Of a stretch of 64,000 nucleotides of DNA, positions 16,223 through 24,844 are shown one piece after another. Positions within the stretch are counted from its first letter, which is position 1; each line of letters begins with the position of its first letter. Source of the DNA: Microbacterium abyssi (GTDB lineage Bacteria; Actinomycetota; Actinomycetes; Actinomycetales; Microbacteriaceae); the NCBI RefSeq assembly GCF_015277895.1, contig NZ_CP063815.1:1178001-1242000 (forward strand). The letters run 5' to 3'. Made by a program: the position numbers and the translations under genes. Under the pieces are notes generated by a model. The model worked only from the letters and a program-made list of their open reading frames with translations. It did no database searches and had not been told where the DNA came from.

Positions 16223-17650
16223 TCAGACCGGCTTCTCGCCCTCGCCGGAAGCGCCGTCGTCGCTCTCTTCGCCGTCTCCTTCGCTCGCGTCGCCGTCATG
16301 CGACTCGTCGTTCTTCCCGTCTGCGAAGTCGTCGCCGTCCAGAAGACGCGCCAGCGCCTCATCGAACTCGTCGGCAGCGGGCTCCTCGCCACGGGAGCGG
16401 GCCTGCAGACGGGCGATGAGAGCGCTCGGGTCGTCTATGTCGGCGGCGGAGGGCAACAGGTCGGGGTAGTCCCACAGCGAATCACGGGCGGCGATGCCGA
16501 CGGCATCCGTCACCCTGCGCCACATCTCGGCGGCCTCGCGCATCCTGCGGGGCCGCAGCTTCAGACCGACGAGGGCGCCCAGCGCGTCCTCCGCCGGCCC
16601 GCCGACGGCGCGCCGCCGGCGTGCGGCCTCGGCGAGTCGCACGCCGTCGGGCAACCGCGAGGTGGCCTCGCTCGTCACGACATCCACCCAGCCGTCGATC
16701 ATGGCGACGATGTTCTCGAGGCGGCCGAGCGATTCTCGCTGGGCGTCGGTCTGCGCCGGAAGCAGTGCACCGCCTTCGATCGCCGCGCGCAGCTCCTCGG
16801 GATTCGAGGGGTCGAGGCGGCTGGCGACGTCCTCGAGCGCCTCCACGTCGACGGTCACGCCGCGGGCGAAGTCCGTGATCTGCGACATCACCTGCAGATG
16901 CAGCCACTTCGCGTGCCGGTACAGCCGTGCATAGGCGAGTTCGCGCGTCGCGAGGTAGAGGGTGATCTGATCCTCGGGGATCTCGAGGCCCTCGCCGAAC
17001 GCGGTGATGTTCTGCGGGATCACCGCGGCGGTCCCGGCCGGCAGCACGGGGATGCCTACGTCGCCGCCGGAGACGACCTCGAGCGACAGGTTGCCGAGCA
17101 CCTGTCCGAACTGGGCGGCGAACACCGAGGCGCCCAGGCCCCTCATGAGCTTGCCGGCGCCCTGTATCGCACCGCGCATGTCTTCCGGCACCTGGGTGTC
17201 CAGGGCGCTCGTGAGCGCATCGGCGATGCTCGTCGAGACGGGACCGGCGATGTCCTTCCACACAGGCAGCGTCTTCTCGACCCATTCGCCGCGGGTCATC
17301 GCCTGCGGACTCTCGGAGAGCTCCGAGATCGTCGTCGCCTCGCCCAGCCAGAGGTTCGCAAGCGCGAACGCGTCGACGAGCGAGTGCCGCGATCCGTCGG
17401 TAATGCCCTGACCCTCGCGGTTCGCGATGTGCAGCGCCTGCCGCAGAGTGTTCTCCCACGGGTCCGCGCCGAACACGTTCTGCAGCTGCTGGGAGAGCGC
17501 GGCCATCATCGCGGGGTCGAGCTGGATGCCGTCCGCCCCGCCGAGCGCGTTCTGCAGTGCGTCGAGGTCGAAGTCTCCGGCGCCCGCGCCGGACATCATC
17601 CTCCGCAGGAACTCCTGGAAGTCTTCCGGGTTCGGATCGTTGTCTGCCAT
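16223..17650 (-). CDS. DUF2342 / zincin-2-like protein (TIGR03624-type putative hydrolase)
   Basis: This 475-residue protein belongs to the actinobacterial DUF2342 family, often called zinc-dependent metalloprotease. The diagnostic helix near residue 233 reads RELAYARLYRHAKWL. At the place where a zincin would have HExxH only the Glu is kept, so zinc hydrolysis is doubtful. The N-terminus has an acidic segment and a glycine-rich stretch. The last 60 residues are a highly acidic Asp/Glu/Gly tail. There is no signal peptide. A leader with GAGAGG 8 nt before the ATG is visible, unlike many neighbours. It lies divergent from the S16 protease gene, an arrangement shared from memory with Rv3195/Rv3194c. 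The function is unknown. Confidence 0.75.
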   Translation of the reverse strand: MADNDPNPEDFQEFLRRMMSGAGAGDFDLDALQNALGGADGIQLDPAMMAALSQQLQNVFGADPWENTLRQALHIANREGQGITDGSRHSLVDAFALANLWLGEATTISELSESPQAMTRGEWVEKTLPVWKDIAGPVSTSIADALTSALDTQVPEDMRGAIQGAGKLMRGLGASVFAAQFGQVLGNLSLEVVSGGDVGIPVLPAGTAAVIPQNITAFGEGLEIPEDQITLYLATRELAYARLYRHAKWLHLQVMSQITDFARGVTVDVEALEDVASRLDPSNPEELRAAIEGGALLPAQTDAQRESLGRLENIVAMIDGWVDVVTSEATSRLPDGVRLAEAARRRRAVGGPAEDALGALVGLKLRPRRMREAAEMWRRVTDAVGIAARDSLWDYPDLLPSAADIDDPSALIARLQARSRGEEPAADEFDEALARLLDGDDFADGKNDESHDGDASEGDGEESDDGASGEGEKPV

Positions 17651-17687
17651 GTCGGTCGCCTCTCAGCACGTCGCTAGCCGTGCCATC

Positions 17688-17693
17688 TACGCT
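17688..17693 (-). promoter_or_regulatory. Possible -10 element (TAGCGT) of the DUF2342 gene
   Basis: TAGCGT on the complement lies about 38 nt before the ATG at 17650. It would give a short leader that contains the GAGAGG ribosome-binding site. Confidence 0.3.
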
Positions 17694-17766
17694 AGTTGCA
17701 GGTTTCTGCACGCACCCCCGACGCGAGCAGATCGCTGTACGCCGGTCGCGAACGACGGAGGAACAC

Positions 17767-18852
17767 GTGTCTCAATCCCGCCCTGTGAGGATCGGGCTCG
17801 GAGTGTGGGCGCTCGTCGTCGCGCTCATCGCGCTGGTGGTGCTGACGTTCCTCCCCACCCCGTACGTGATCCAGCGTCCTGGGCCGGTTTATGACACGCT
17901 CGGCACCGCCGCGAGCGGCGACGGGGAGCAGGTGCCGCTCATCGAGATCGACGGCGCGGAGACGTTCGAGACCGGCGGAAGCCTCAACCTCACCACCGTC
18001 CAGGTCGTCGGCAACCGTGAGCGCACCCCGTCGTGGTTCGAGCTCGCGCTCGCCTGGATGGATTCCTCGCGTGCCGTGGTCCCGCTCGATTCCGTGTTCC
18101 CGGAGGGCGTGAGCACCGAGGAGCGCGACGAGCGCAACGCCATGCTGATGGTCGACTCGCAGCACGAGGCGACGGCCGCCGCACTGCACGAGCTGGGCTA
18201 CGACACCGGAGCAGAGGTGCAGGTCGTCTCCGCTGTGGAAGGCTCACCCGCAGATGGCCTCCTTGAGGAAGGCGATGCCATCGAGGCCATCGACGGCGTC
18301 GAGCTGACCAGTGCCAGCGAGCTGCGCGCCGCGATCCAGGATGCCGAGGGGGAAGCCGTCGACCTCACCGTCCTGCGGGGCGAGGAGGAGCTGCAGGTCG
18401 AGATCACGCCCGAGCATGAACTGGTGAACGGCGTGGACACCTGGCTGATCGGCATCACGCTCACGACCGAGTACGACTTCCCGATCGACGTCACGATCCA
18501 GCTCGACAACGTCGGCGGGCCGAGTGCCGGCATGATGTTCGCCCTCGGCATCGTGGACGAATTGACACCGGGGGAGCTCAACGGGGGCAACGACATCGCC
18601 GGCACCGGGACGATCGACGCCACCGGAGCGGTCGGCCCGATCGGCGGCATCCGCCAGAAGCTCTACGGAGCGCGAGACGCCGGCGCCGACTACTTCCTCG
18701 CGCCGTCCTCCAACTGCGACGAGGTCGTCGGCCACATCCCGGATGGGCTCCAAGTGATCAGCACGGCGACGCTCCAGGAGTCGCTCGACGCCCTCGAGGT
18801 GATCGCGGACGGCGGTGATGTCGAAGAGCTGCCCGCGTGCGCGGCATCGTGA
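17767..18852 (+). CDS. Membrane-anchored PDZ / Lon-type S16 protease
   Basis: This 361-residue protein has one N-terminal transmembrane segment (about residues 9-28), a PDZ domain (about 140-215) and a C-terminal Lon-type S16 serine protease domain. The catalytic dyad is visible as Ser253 in GGPSAGMMF and Lys298 in GIRQKLYGA, 45 residues apart as in Lon. The ATPase part of Lon is missing, so it cleaves without ATP-driven unfolding. The active site should face outside the membrane. Homologues (YlbL family in Firmicutes, Rv3194c in mycobacteria) occur widely in Gram-positives. The start is a GTG with GGAGG 5 nt upstream; the open frame further 5' has no ribosome-binding site. UPF0182 follows 56 bp downstream. 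Confidence 0.9.
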   Translation: MSQSRPVRIGLGVWALVVALIALVVLTFLPTPYVIQRPGPVYDTLGTAASGDGEQVPLIEIDGAETFETGGSLNLTTVQVVGNRERTPSWFELALAWMDSSRAVVPLDSVFPEGVSTEERDERNAMLMVDSQHEATAAALHELGYDTGAEVQVVSAVEGSPADGLLEEGDAIEAIDGVELTSASELRAAIQDAEGEAVDLTVLRGEEELQVEITPEHELVNGVDTWLIGITLTTEYDFPIDVTIQLDNVGGPSAGMMFALGIVDELTPGELNGGNDIAGTGTIDATGAVGPIGGIRQKLYGARDAGADYFLAPSSNCDEVVGHIPDGLQVISTATLQESLDALEVIADGGDVEELPACAAS

Positions 18853-18896
18853 CCTGAGCGTCACCATGCACGCGGCCCGCACATAGGGAGCGTGCA

Positions 18897-18902
18897 TAGG
18901 AT
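18897..18902 (+). promoter_or_regulatory. -10 element (TAGGAT) of the UPF0182 gene, leaderless type
   Basis: TAGGAT is followed by 6 nt and the GTG at 18909. An ATG at 18901 within the element runs into a stop after three codons. Confidence 0.5.
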
Positions 18903-18908
18903 GGTCAG

Positions 18909-21827
18909 GTGACCACGACCTCGGCGCCGAATCCGGCCACGCCTCGCACCTCTCGACGAATCCTGACGATCTCGTTGGTGATCATCGCCGCGCTGGTCGC
19001 GGCGTTCTTCGTCTTCGCCTCGCTGTACACCGACTTCCTCTGGTTCGACCAGCTAGGGTTCGCCGGCGTCCTCACGACGCAGTGGATCGCCGCCTCGGTG
19101 ATGTTCGTCGTGGGCTTCCTCGGCATGGCTGTGCCTCTGTTCGTCGTGATTCAGCTGGCCTACCGGCTGCGTCCGGTCTATGTGCGCCTGAGCTCCCAGC
19201 TCGACCGGTACCAGGAGGTCATCGAGCCCCTGCGCCGGCTGGCGATGTGGGGCATGCCGATCTTCTTCGGCATCTTCGCCGGCTTCGCGTCCGCGGGGAA
19301 CTGGGAGACCGTCTGGCTCTGGTTCAGCGGCGGATCCACCGGTGTTGCCGACCCGCAGTTCGGCATGGACACCGGCTTCTACCTGTTCGCGATGCCGTTC
19401 TACTCGATCCTGCTGGCGTTCGTGTCGGCGGTGCTCCTGCTCTGCCTGATCGTCACCGCGCTCGTGTCCTACCTGTACGGTTCTGTGCGCATCGGCCAGG
19501 GCGAGTTGCGCATCTCGAAGGCCGCCCGCATCCAGCTGGCCGTCCTCGCCGGCCTTTACCTGCTCGTGCAGGCGGCGAGCCTCTGGCTCGACCGCTTCAA
19601 GACGCTCGTCGCCGAGGAGGACCGCATCACCGGTGCCGCCTACACCGGCGTGAACGCCACCATCCCCGGGATGGCGATCCTCGCGATCCTCGCAGCCCTG
19701 GTCGCCATCCTCTTCTTCGTCACCGCGGTGATCGGGCGCTGGCGCTTCCCGCTGGCGGCGACCGCGCTGCTCATCGTGGCATCCCTCGTCGTCGGCATCG
19801 GTTACCCGTGGGTCGTGACCACCTTCCAGGTGCGCCCGAACCAGAACAGCTTCCAGGCCGAGTTCTACCAGCGCAACATCGACGGCACCAAAGAGGCATA
19901 CGACATCGCCGACCTCGAGGTCACGCCGTTCAAGGCGGAGACCGACGCGGAGGCCGGCCAGTTGCGCGACGACGCCGCGACCACGGCATCCATCCGCATC
20001 CTGGACCCGAGCATCATCAGCCCGACCGTGCAGCAGCTCGAGCAGTTCCGCGGCTATTACCAGTTCCAGGACACGCTGGATGTCGACCGTTACGAGATCG
20101 ACGGCGCAACGCAGGACACCGTCGTCGCCGTCCGTGAGCTCGACGTGAACCGGCTCGGCGACAGCAACAACTGGAACAACCGCACCGCGGTCTACACGCA
20201 CGGTTACGGCCTTGTCGTGGCAGCGGGCAACCAGCGCACCGGCGAGGGCGAGCCGGTGTTCCTCGAGCGGGGCATCCCCACGGCCGGCTTCCTCAGCGAG
20301 TCCGAGGACTTCCAGCCGCGGGTCTACTTCGGCGAAAGCTCTCCGCTGTACTCGATCGTCGGCGCGCCTGAGGGCACCGAGCCGGTCGAGATCGACTACC
20401 CGCGTGGTCAGGACGGGGCGAACGACACGAAGACCACCTTCGACGGCGACGGCGGACCCCGCGTCGGCAACACGTTCAACAAGCTGCTGTACGCGCTGAA
20501 GTTCCAGGAGGCGGAGATCCTGTTCTCCGACCTGGTGAACTCCGACTCGCAGATCCTGTACGACCGCGACCCCAAGGAGCGCGTGCAGAAGGCCGCGCCG
20601 TACCTCGAGCTCGACAGCGACCCGTATCCGACCGTCGTGGACGGCCGGATGGTCTGGGTCGTCGACGGCTACACCACCAGTGCGACGTACCCGTACTCGA
20701 CGAGCGTCAGCCTGTCCGACGCGATCACCGATTCGAACACGGCGGCGCCGAACTTCGCGATCGACGACATCAACTACATCCGCAACTCGGTCAAGGCCAC
20801 CGTCGACGCCTACGACGGCTCGGTGACGCTGTACGCCTGGGACGAGGAGGATCCGATCCTGAAGGCTTGGCAGAACGTCTACCCGGCGACCGTGAAGCCG
20901 GTCAGTGACATGTCCGCCGACCTGATGAGTCACGTGCGGTACCCGACCGATCTGTTCAAGGTGCAGCGTGAGATCCTCGGCGTCTACCACGTCGACACCG
21001 CCGGCTCCTTCGCGCAGCAGGACAACCGCTGGCAGACGCCGGACGATCCTCGTGACCCGACGTCATTGCAGCCGCCGTACTACCTGTCGATGCAGATGCC
21101 AGGCCAGGATTCGCCGCGGTTCTCGATGTTCTCGACGTTCATCCCTGCGTCCGCGCAGGGGACGACCAGCCGGAACGTGCTGATGGGTTACCTGGCGGTC
21201 GATTCGGATGCCGGATCCACCGCCGGCGAGAAGGCAGAGGGCTACGGGCAGTTGAGGCTGCTGGAGATCGACGCCGACACGACGGTGCCCGGCCCCGGTC
21301 AGGTGCAGAACACCTTCAACTCCGATCCCGCCGTCGTGCAGCAGTTGAACCTGCTGCAGCAGGGGGAATCCGAGGTGATATACGGCAACCTGCTCACCCT
21401 GCCGGTCGGCGGCGGTCTGCTCTACGTGCAGCCGGTGTACGTGCAGTCGTCCGAGGGCACGCAGCTGCCATTGCTTCAGAAGGTGCTGGTCACCTTCGGC
21501 GACAGCGTCGCCTTCGAGGACACGCTCACCGAGGCGCTCGATTCGATCTTCGGCGGTGATTCCGGTGCGACCGGAGGCGACGAGGAAGTGGAGCCCACGG
21601 ACCCGGGCGACGGCACCACTCCGCCCGACGAGGGCGGCACGGACGAGCCCGGCACCGGAACCGAGACCGACGCATACCAGTCGGCTCTGGCCGCAGCGCA
21701 GCAGGCGCTGTCCGACCGCGAGGCGGCGCTCAAGGAGGGCGACCTGACGGCGTTCGCGGAAGCCGATGATCGCCTGACGGATGCCGTCACCGAGTTGCTC
21801 GAGCTGGAGGCCGCAGCCGCCGAGTGA
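18909..21827 (+). CDS. UPF0182 family large membrane protein
   Basis: This 972-residue protein belongs to UPF0182 (COG1615), found in nearly all actinobacteria and cyanobacteria. The first 310 residues hold about seven transmembrane helices. The rest is a large domain, probably extracytoplasmic, rich in conserved aromatic and acidic segments. The C-terminus carries an acidic Glu/Pro/Gly/Thr linker (about residues 885-925) and a short helical tail. No enzymatic motif is recognised and the function is unknown. The gene follows the S16 protease gene in the same direction, and the pairing is conserved in mycobacteria (Rv3194c-Rv3193c). The GTG start is fixed by the TAGGAT element 6 nt before it. 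Confidence 0.9.
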   Translation: MTTTSAPNPATPRTSRRILTISLVIIAALVAAFFVFASLYTDFLWFDQLGFAGVLTTQWIAASVMFVVGFLGMAVPLFVVIQLAYRLRPVYVRLSSQLDRYQEVIEPLRRLAMWGMPIFFGIFAGFASAGNWETVWLWFSGGSTGVADPQFGMDTGFYLFAMPFYSILLAFVSAVLLLCLIVTALVSYLYGSVRIGQGELRISKAARIQLAVLAGLYLLVQAASLWLDRFKTLVAEEDRITGAAYTGVNATIPGMAILAILAALVAILFFVTAVIGRWRFPLAATALLIVASLVVGIGYPWVVTTFQVRPNQNSFQAEFYQRNIDGTKEAYDIADLEVTPFKAETDAEAGQLRDDAATTASIRILDPSIISPTVQQLEQFRGYYQFQDTLDVDRYEIDGATQDTVVAVRELDVNRLGDSNNWNNRTAVYTHGYGLVVAAGNQRTGEGEPVFLERGIPTAGFLSESEDFQPRVYFGESSPLYSIVGAPEGTEPVEIDYPRGQDGANDTKTTFDGDGGPRVGNTFNKLLYALKFQEAEILFSDLVNSDSQILYDRDPKERVQKAAPYLELDSDPYPTVVDGRMVWVVDGYTTSATYPYSTSVSLSDAITDSNTAAPNFAIDDINYIRNSVKATVDAYDGSVTLYAWDEEDPILKAWQNVYPATVKPVSDMSADLMSHVRYPTDLFKVQREILGVYHVDTAGSFAQQDNRWQTPDDPRDPTSLQPPYYLSMQMPGQDSPRFSMFSTFIPASAQGTTSRNVLMGYLAVDSDAGSTAGEKAEGYGQLRLLEIDADTTVPGPGQVQNTFNSDPAVVQQLNLLQQGESEVIYGNLLTLPVGGGLLYVQPVYVQSSEGTQLPLLQKVLVTFGDSVAFEDTLTEALDSIFGGDSGATGGDEEVEPTDPGDGTTPPDEGGTDEPGTGTETDAYQSALAAAQQALSDREAALKEGDLTAFAEADDRLTDAVTELLELEAAAAE

Positions 21828-21856
21828 TCGGCGCAGCCGGCCTGACCGGCATGTGT

Positions 21857-21901
21857 CACAAAGATGGCGGGTTCGCGCGTGCGCGACCCGCCATCTCTGT
21901 G
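21857..21901 (+). terminator. Hairpin after the UPF0182 gene, probable terminator
   Basis: A 10-bp perfect stem (21862-21871 with 21887-21896) is extended by an inner TCGCGC/GCGCGA stem and by four more outer pairs after one mismatch. There is no T-run, which is common for actinobacterial terminators. The rest of the 171-bp gap before the next gene shows no other clear element. Confidence 0.55.
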
Positions 21902-21998
21902 TCCTCGCCTCGGTCCGTGCAGGGCGTGCATCTTGGCACGACCCGCTAGGCGGTGTCCACCTCTCCTCAAGGGCCCCGTTCCTTGAGAGACTCTGCGC

Positions 21999-22964
21999 AT
22001 GGTGTTCATCGGTTTCCATGCTTCGCACGAGCAGATCGCTCCGAGCGCGCTCCTGGACGCCGTCATCGGAGCCGAGCGCGCAGGATTCGACGGAGCGATG
22101 TGCTCCGATCACCTCGCGCCCTGGACTCGGGCGCAGGGCCATTCGGGTTTCGCGCTGAGCTGGATCGCCGCGGCGCTGGCCTGCACCCGTTTCTCGATCG
22201 GCATGGTCAATGCGCCAGGGCAGCGCTATCACCCTGTGATGATCGCCCAGGCTTTCTCCACTTTGGAGGAGATGTTCCCCGGGCGTTTCTGGGCGGCGAT
22301 GGGCAGCGGCGAGGCCATCAACGAGCACGTGACAGGCGATGGCTGGCCCGCCAAGCACATCCGCAACGATCGACTGCGGGAGAGCGTCGACGTAATCCAC
22401 CGTCTGATGGGCGGTGAAGAGGTCGACCACGACGGTCTGGTGCGAGTCCACCGCGCCAGAGTGTGGAGCTTGCCGGCCGAGCCGCCTCCGCTGTTCGCGA
22501 CCGCCGTGAGCGCTGAGACCGCGGCTTGGGCGGCATCGTGGGCGCAGGGTCTTGCCACGGTCGTTCAGGAACCGGCCGCATTGCGTCGAGTCGTCGACTG
22601 TTACCGTGCCGCGGGGGGCGCGGGTCCCTGCATCCTGCAGGTGCATCTCAGCGTGGCGGACCGCGACGACGTGGCGTTCGCCATCGCGCGCGAGCAATGG
22701 AGCAACGGTCTGCTGTCACCGCCGGTCACTTGGGATCTTGAGCAGCCCGAGGACTTCGAGGCAGCAGTGGCCGGGCTGGACGAGGAGCAGCTGCGAAAAG
22801 CCGTACTGATCGACCACGACGCCTCCTCGTTGGCCGGCCGGATCGCGGATCTGGTGGAGACCGGATTCGACCGCGTGTATCTGCATCACGTCGGCACCGA
22901 GCAATCGCGATTCCTGGACGTCGCCGAAACCGAACTGATCCCTGAGCTGAAGGAGCGACTGTGA
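21999..22964 (+). CDS. LLM-class flavin-dependent oxidoreductase (TIGR03885-like, non-F420)
   Basis: This 321-residue protein has a luciferase-like (LLM) TIM barrel. Visible parts include the N-terminal FIGFHASHEQ strand, CSDHLAPW, the substrate-loop region PGQRYHPVMIAQAF and AMGSGEAINEHVTG, typical of this group. It probably uses FMN or FMNH2 rather than F420. It ends in a GTGA overlap with the GH13 gene, so the two proteins should be made together. The same two-gene pairing recurs in actinobacteria as I recall, which suggests a joint role in a sugar or trehalose-related process. The actual reaction is unknown. No strong ribosome-binding site precedes the ATG. Confidence 0.8.
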   Translation: MVFIGFHASHEQIAPSALLDAVIGAERAGFDGAMCSDHLAPWTRAQGHSGFALSWIAAALACTRFSIGMVNAPGQRYHPVMIAQAFSTLEEMFPGRFWAAMGSGEAINEHVTGDGWPAKHIRNDRLRESVDVIHRLMGGEEVDHDGLVRVHRARVWSLPAEPPPLFATAVSAETAAWAASWAQGLATVVQEPAALRRVVDCYRAAGGAGPCILQVHLSVADRDDVAFAIAREQWSNGLLSPPVTWDLEQPEDFEAAVAGLDEEQLRKAVLIDHDASSLAGRIADLVETGFDRVYLHHVGTEQSRFLDVAETELIPELKERL

Positions 22965-24625
22965 AGATCACCGACACCAGCGACCTCTGGTGGAAGACCG
23001 CAGTGGTCTACTGCCTCGATATCGAGACCTTCCTCGATTCGAACGGCGACGGTATCGGTGACCTGCAAGGACTCGCCCAGCGGATCGATTACCTCTCGCA
23101 GTTGGGCGTCACGTGCCTGTGGCTGATGCCGTTCTATCCGACGCCGGATCGTGACGACGGCTACGACGTCAGGGACTTCTACGGTATCGATCCGCGTCTG
23201 GGGAACCACGGCGACCTCGTCGAGGTGATCCGCACCGCACGCGATCGCGGGATGAGGGTGATCGTCGACCTGGTGATCAATCACACATCCGACCGCCACC
23301 CGTGGTTCCTCGCTGCCAAGCGCAGCGTCAACTCTCCGTTCAGGGACTACTACGTCTGGCGCGACGATCCGCCCCCGAAAGGCCAGAAGAACGCGGTCTT
23401 CCCCGGCCAGGCCGATGGCATCTGGGGCAAGGACGAGAAATCGGGACAGTGGTATCAGCACAGCTTCTACGAGCACCAGCCCGACCTGAACATCGCCAAC
23501 CCGCACGTGCGTGATGAGATAGCGAAGGTCATCGGATTCTGGTTGCAACTGGGCATCTCCGGCTTCCGCGTCGATGCTGTGCCGTTCCTCCTCGAGATCC
23601 CTGAGGGAGCCGGCATCCCTGAGCCGCACGACCTGCTGCGCGACCTCCGCCGGTTCCTGCAGCGTCGTTCGAGCGAGGCGATCCTGCTCGGCGAAGTGAA
23701 CCTGCCTTACGAGAAGCAGGTGCAGTACTTCGGCGACGAAGACGGAGACGAGCTCACCATGCAGTTCGATTTCGTCGCGATGCAGGCGCTGTACCTGTCG
23801 TTCGCCCGCAGGAACCCGGCCCCTCTGATCGCGGCACTGCGTGCCCGTCCCGCACTCGGATCGGAGGTGCAGTGGGCGAACTTCCTGCGAAACCACGACG
23901 AATTGACCCTCGACAAGCTCAGCGAGAGCGAGCGGCAGGAGGTGTTCGACGCGTTCGCGCCGGACGAACGGCAGCGTGTGTTCGGGCGAGGCATCACGCG
24001 GCGCCTCCCTCCGATGCTCGACGGCGATCCGCGCCGGATCCGCATGGCCTACAGCCTGCTCTTCACCCTCCCGGGCACGCCCGTGCTGTTCTACGGCGAA
24101 GAGATCGGCATGGGGGAGAACGTCGAGGTCTCCGGCCGCGAAGCCGTGCGGACCCCGATGCAGTGGTCCGCAGACCGCAACGGAGGATTCTCGGACGCCG
24201 CGCAGAGCAGGCTCGTGTCCCGTCCGCCGACCGACGGATACGCGCCCGAGCACGTCAACGTCGCCGCGCAGCTCGAGGACCGAGAATCGCTGCTGTACTT
24301 CATCCGTACTCTCACGTCGCGCTACCGCATCTCTCCGGAACTGGGGTGGGGCAGCTTCGAGGTGATCGATCAGCCCGCCGAATCACTTCTCGCGCACTCG
24401 ATCTCCGCCGACGTCGGCCGTCTCATCGCCCTTCACAACTTCGCAGAGGTGCCTGTGACCACCACTTTCCGGATGACCGACGAGCCGGAGGGGACGACCC
24501 TCCTCGACCTCTTCGAGCCGTCCCACATGGCGCTCGGCCCCGGTGGGACGGTCGAACTGGAGGTCCCGGCCTACGGTCATCGCTGGCTTCGGGTCTCGCG
24601 GCCCGGCGATGGTCGTGTGACATGA
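22961..24625 (+). CDS. GH13 alpha-amylase family enzyme, trehalose synthase-like
   Basis: This 554-residue cytoplasmic GH13 enzyme has a barrel of the trehalose synthase / amylosucrase type. The catalytic residues are in place: nucleophile Asp205 (GFRVDAV), acid/base Glu245 (LLGEVNLP) and transition-state Asp313 (RNHDELT). The calcium-type DxNxDGxGD loop (SNGDGIGDLQG) near residue 26 is intact. Compared with TreS, which interconverts maltose and trehalose, some substrate-loop segments differ, so the product could be another alpha-glucoside. A C-terminal beta-sandwich domain spans about 455-554. The GTG start has AAGGAG 5 nt upstream inside the LLM gene. Operon partner: the LLM oxidoreductase. 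Confidence 0.85.
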   Translation: MKITDTSDLWWKTAVVYCLDIETFLDSNGDGIGDLQGLAQRIDYLSQLGVTCLWLMPFYPTPDRDDGYDVRDFYGIDPRLGNHGDLVEVIRTARDRGMRVIVDLVINHTSDRHPWFLAAKRSVNSPFRDYYVWRDDPPPKGQKNAVFPGQADGIWGKDEKSGQWYQHSFYEHQPDLNIANPHVRDEIAKVIGFWLQLGISGFRVDAVPFLLEIPEGAGIPEPHDLLRDLRRFLQRRSSEAILLGEVNLPYEKQVQYFGDEDGDELTMQFDFVAMQALYLSFARRNPAPLIAALRARPALGSEVQWANFLRNHDELTLDKLSESERQEVFDAFAPDERQRVFGRGITRRLPPMLDGDPRRIRMAYSLLFTLPGTPVLFYGEEIGMGENVEVSGREAVRTPMQWSADRNGGFSDAAQSRLVSRPPTDGYAPEHVNVAAQLEDRESLLYFIRTLTSRYRISPELGWGSFEVIDQPAESLLAHSISADVGRLIALHNFAEVPVTTTFRMTDEPEGTTLLDLFEPSHMALGPGGTVELEVPAYGHRWLRVSRPGDGRVT

Positions 24626-24650
24626 GCGGCCGGGGCGAGCACGAAAGGAG

Positions 24651-24683
24651 AAGGCCCCGAGATCGTGAAGATCTCGGGGCCTT
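24651..24683. terminator. Strong bidirectional terminator between the GH13 gene and the tRNA gene
   Basis: A perfect 14-bp stem (24651-24664 with 24670-24683) encloses a 5-nt loop. It is followed by T-rich sequence on the + strand and by a purine-rich mirror on the other. It separates the rightward GH13 gene from the leftward tRNA gene and can serve both. Confidence 0.8.
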
Positions 24684-24700
24684 TCTGTGTCGCATTCTCG

Positions 24701-24774
24701 TTGCGGGGACAGGATTTGAACCTGCGACCTCCGGGTTATGAGCCCGGCGAGCTACCGAACTGCTCCACCCCGCG
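24701..24774 (-). tRNA. Initiator tRNA-Met (CAT)
   Basis: The complement folds as a cloverleaf with anticodon CAT. It has the initiator hallmarks: a C1-A72 mismatch at the top of the acceptor stem and three consecutive G-C pairs in the anticodon stem (GGG/CCC). The T arm reads GCAGG-TTCAAAT-CCTGT. After the discriminator A73 the sequence is CGA, so the CCA end is not encoded and must be added after transcription. Length without CCA is 74 nt. Confidence 0.93.
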
Positions 24775-24844
24775 GCACGTCTTATAGCTTAGCACGCGTT
24801 CGGAGCGCGGGGCGCCACGGGCGGGGATGCGGGAGGATGGGGGC

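Noticed and set aside
19053..20990. 645-codon frame on the - strand
   Set aside because: Antisense shadow of UPF0182, with a His/Arg/Asp-rich composition unlike a real protein.
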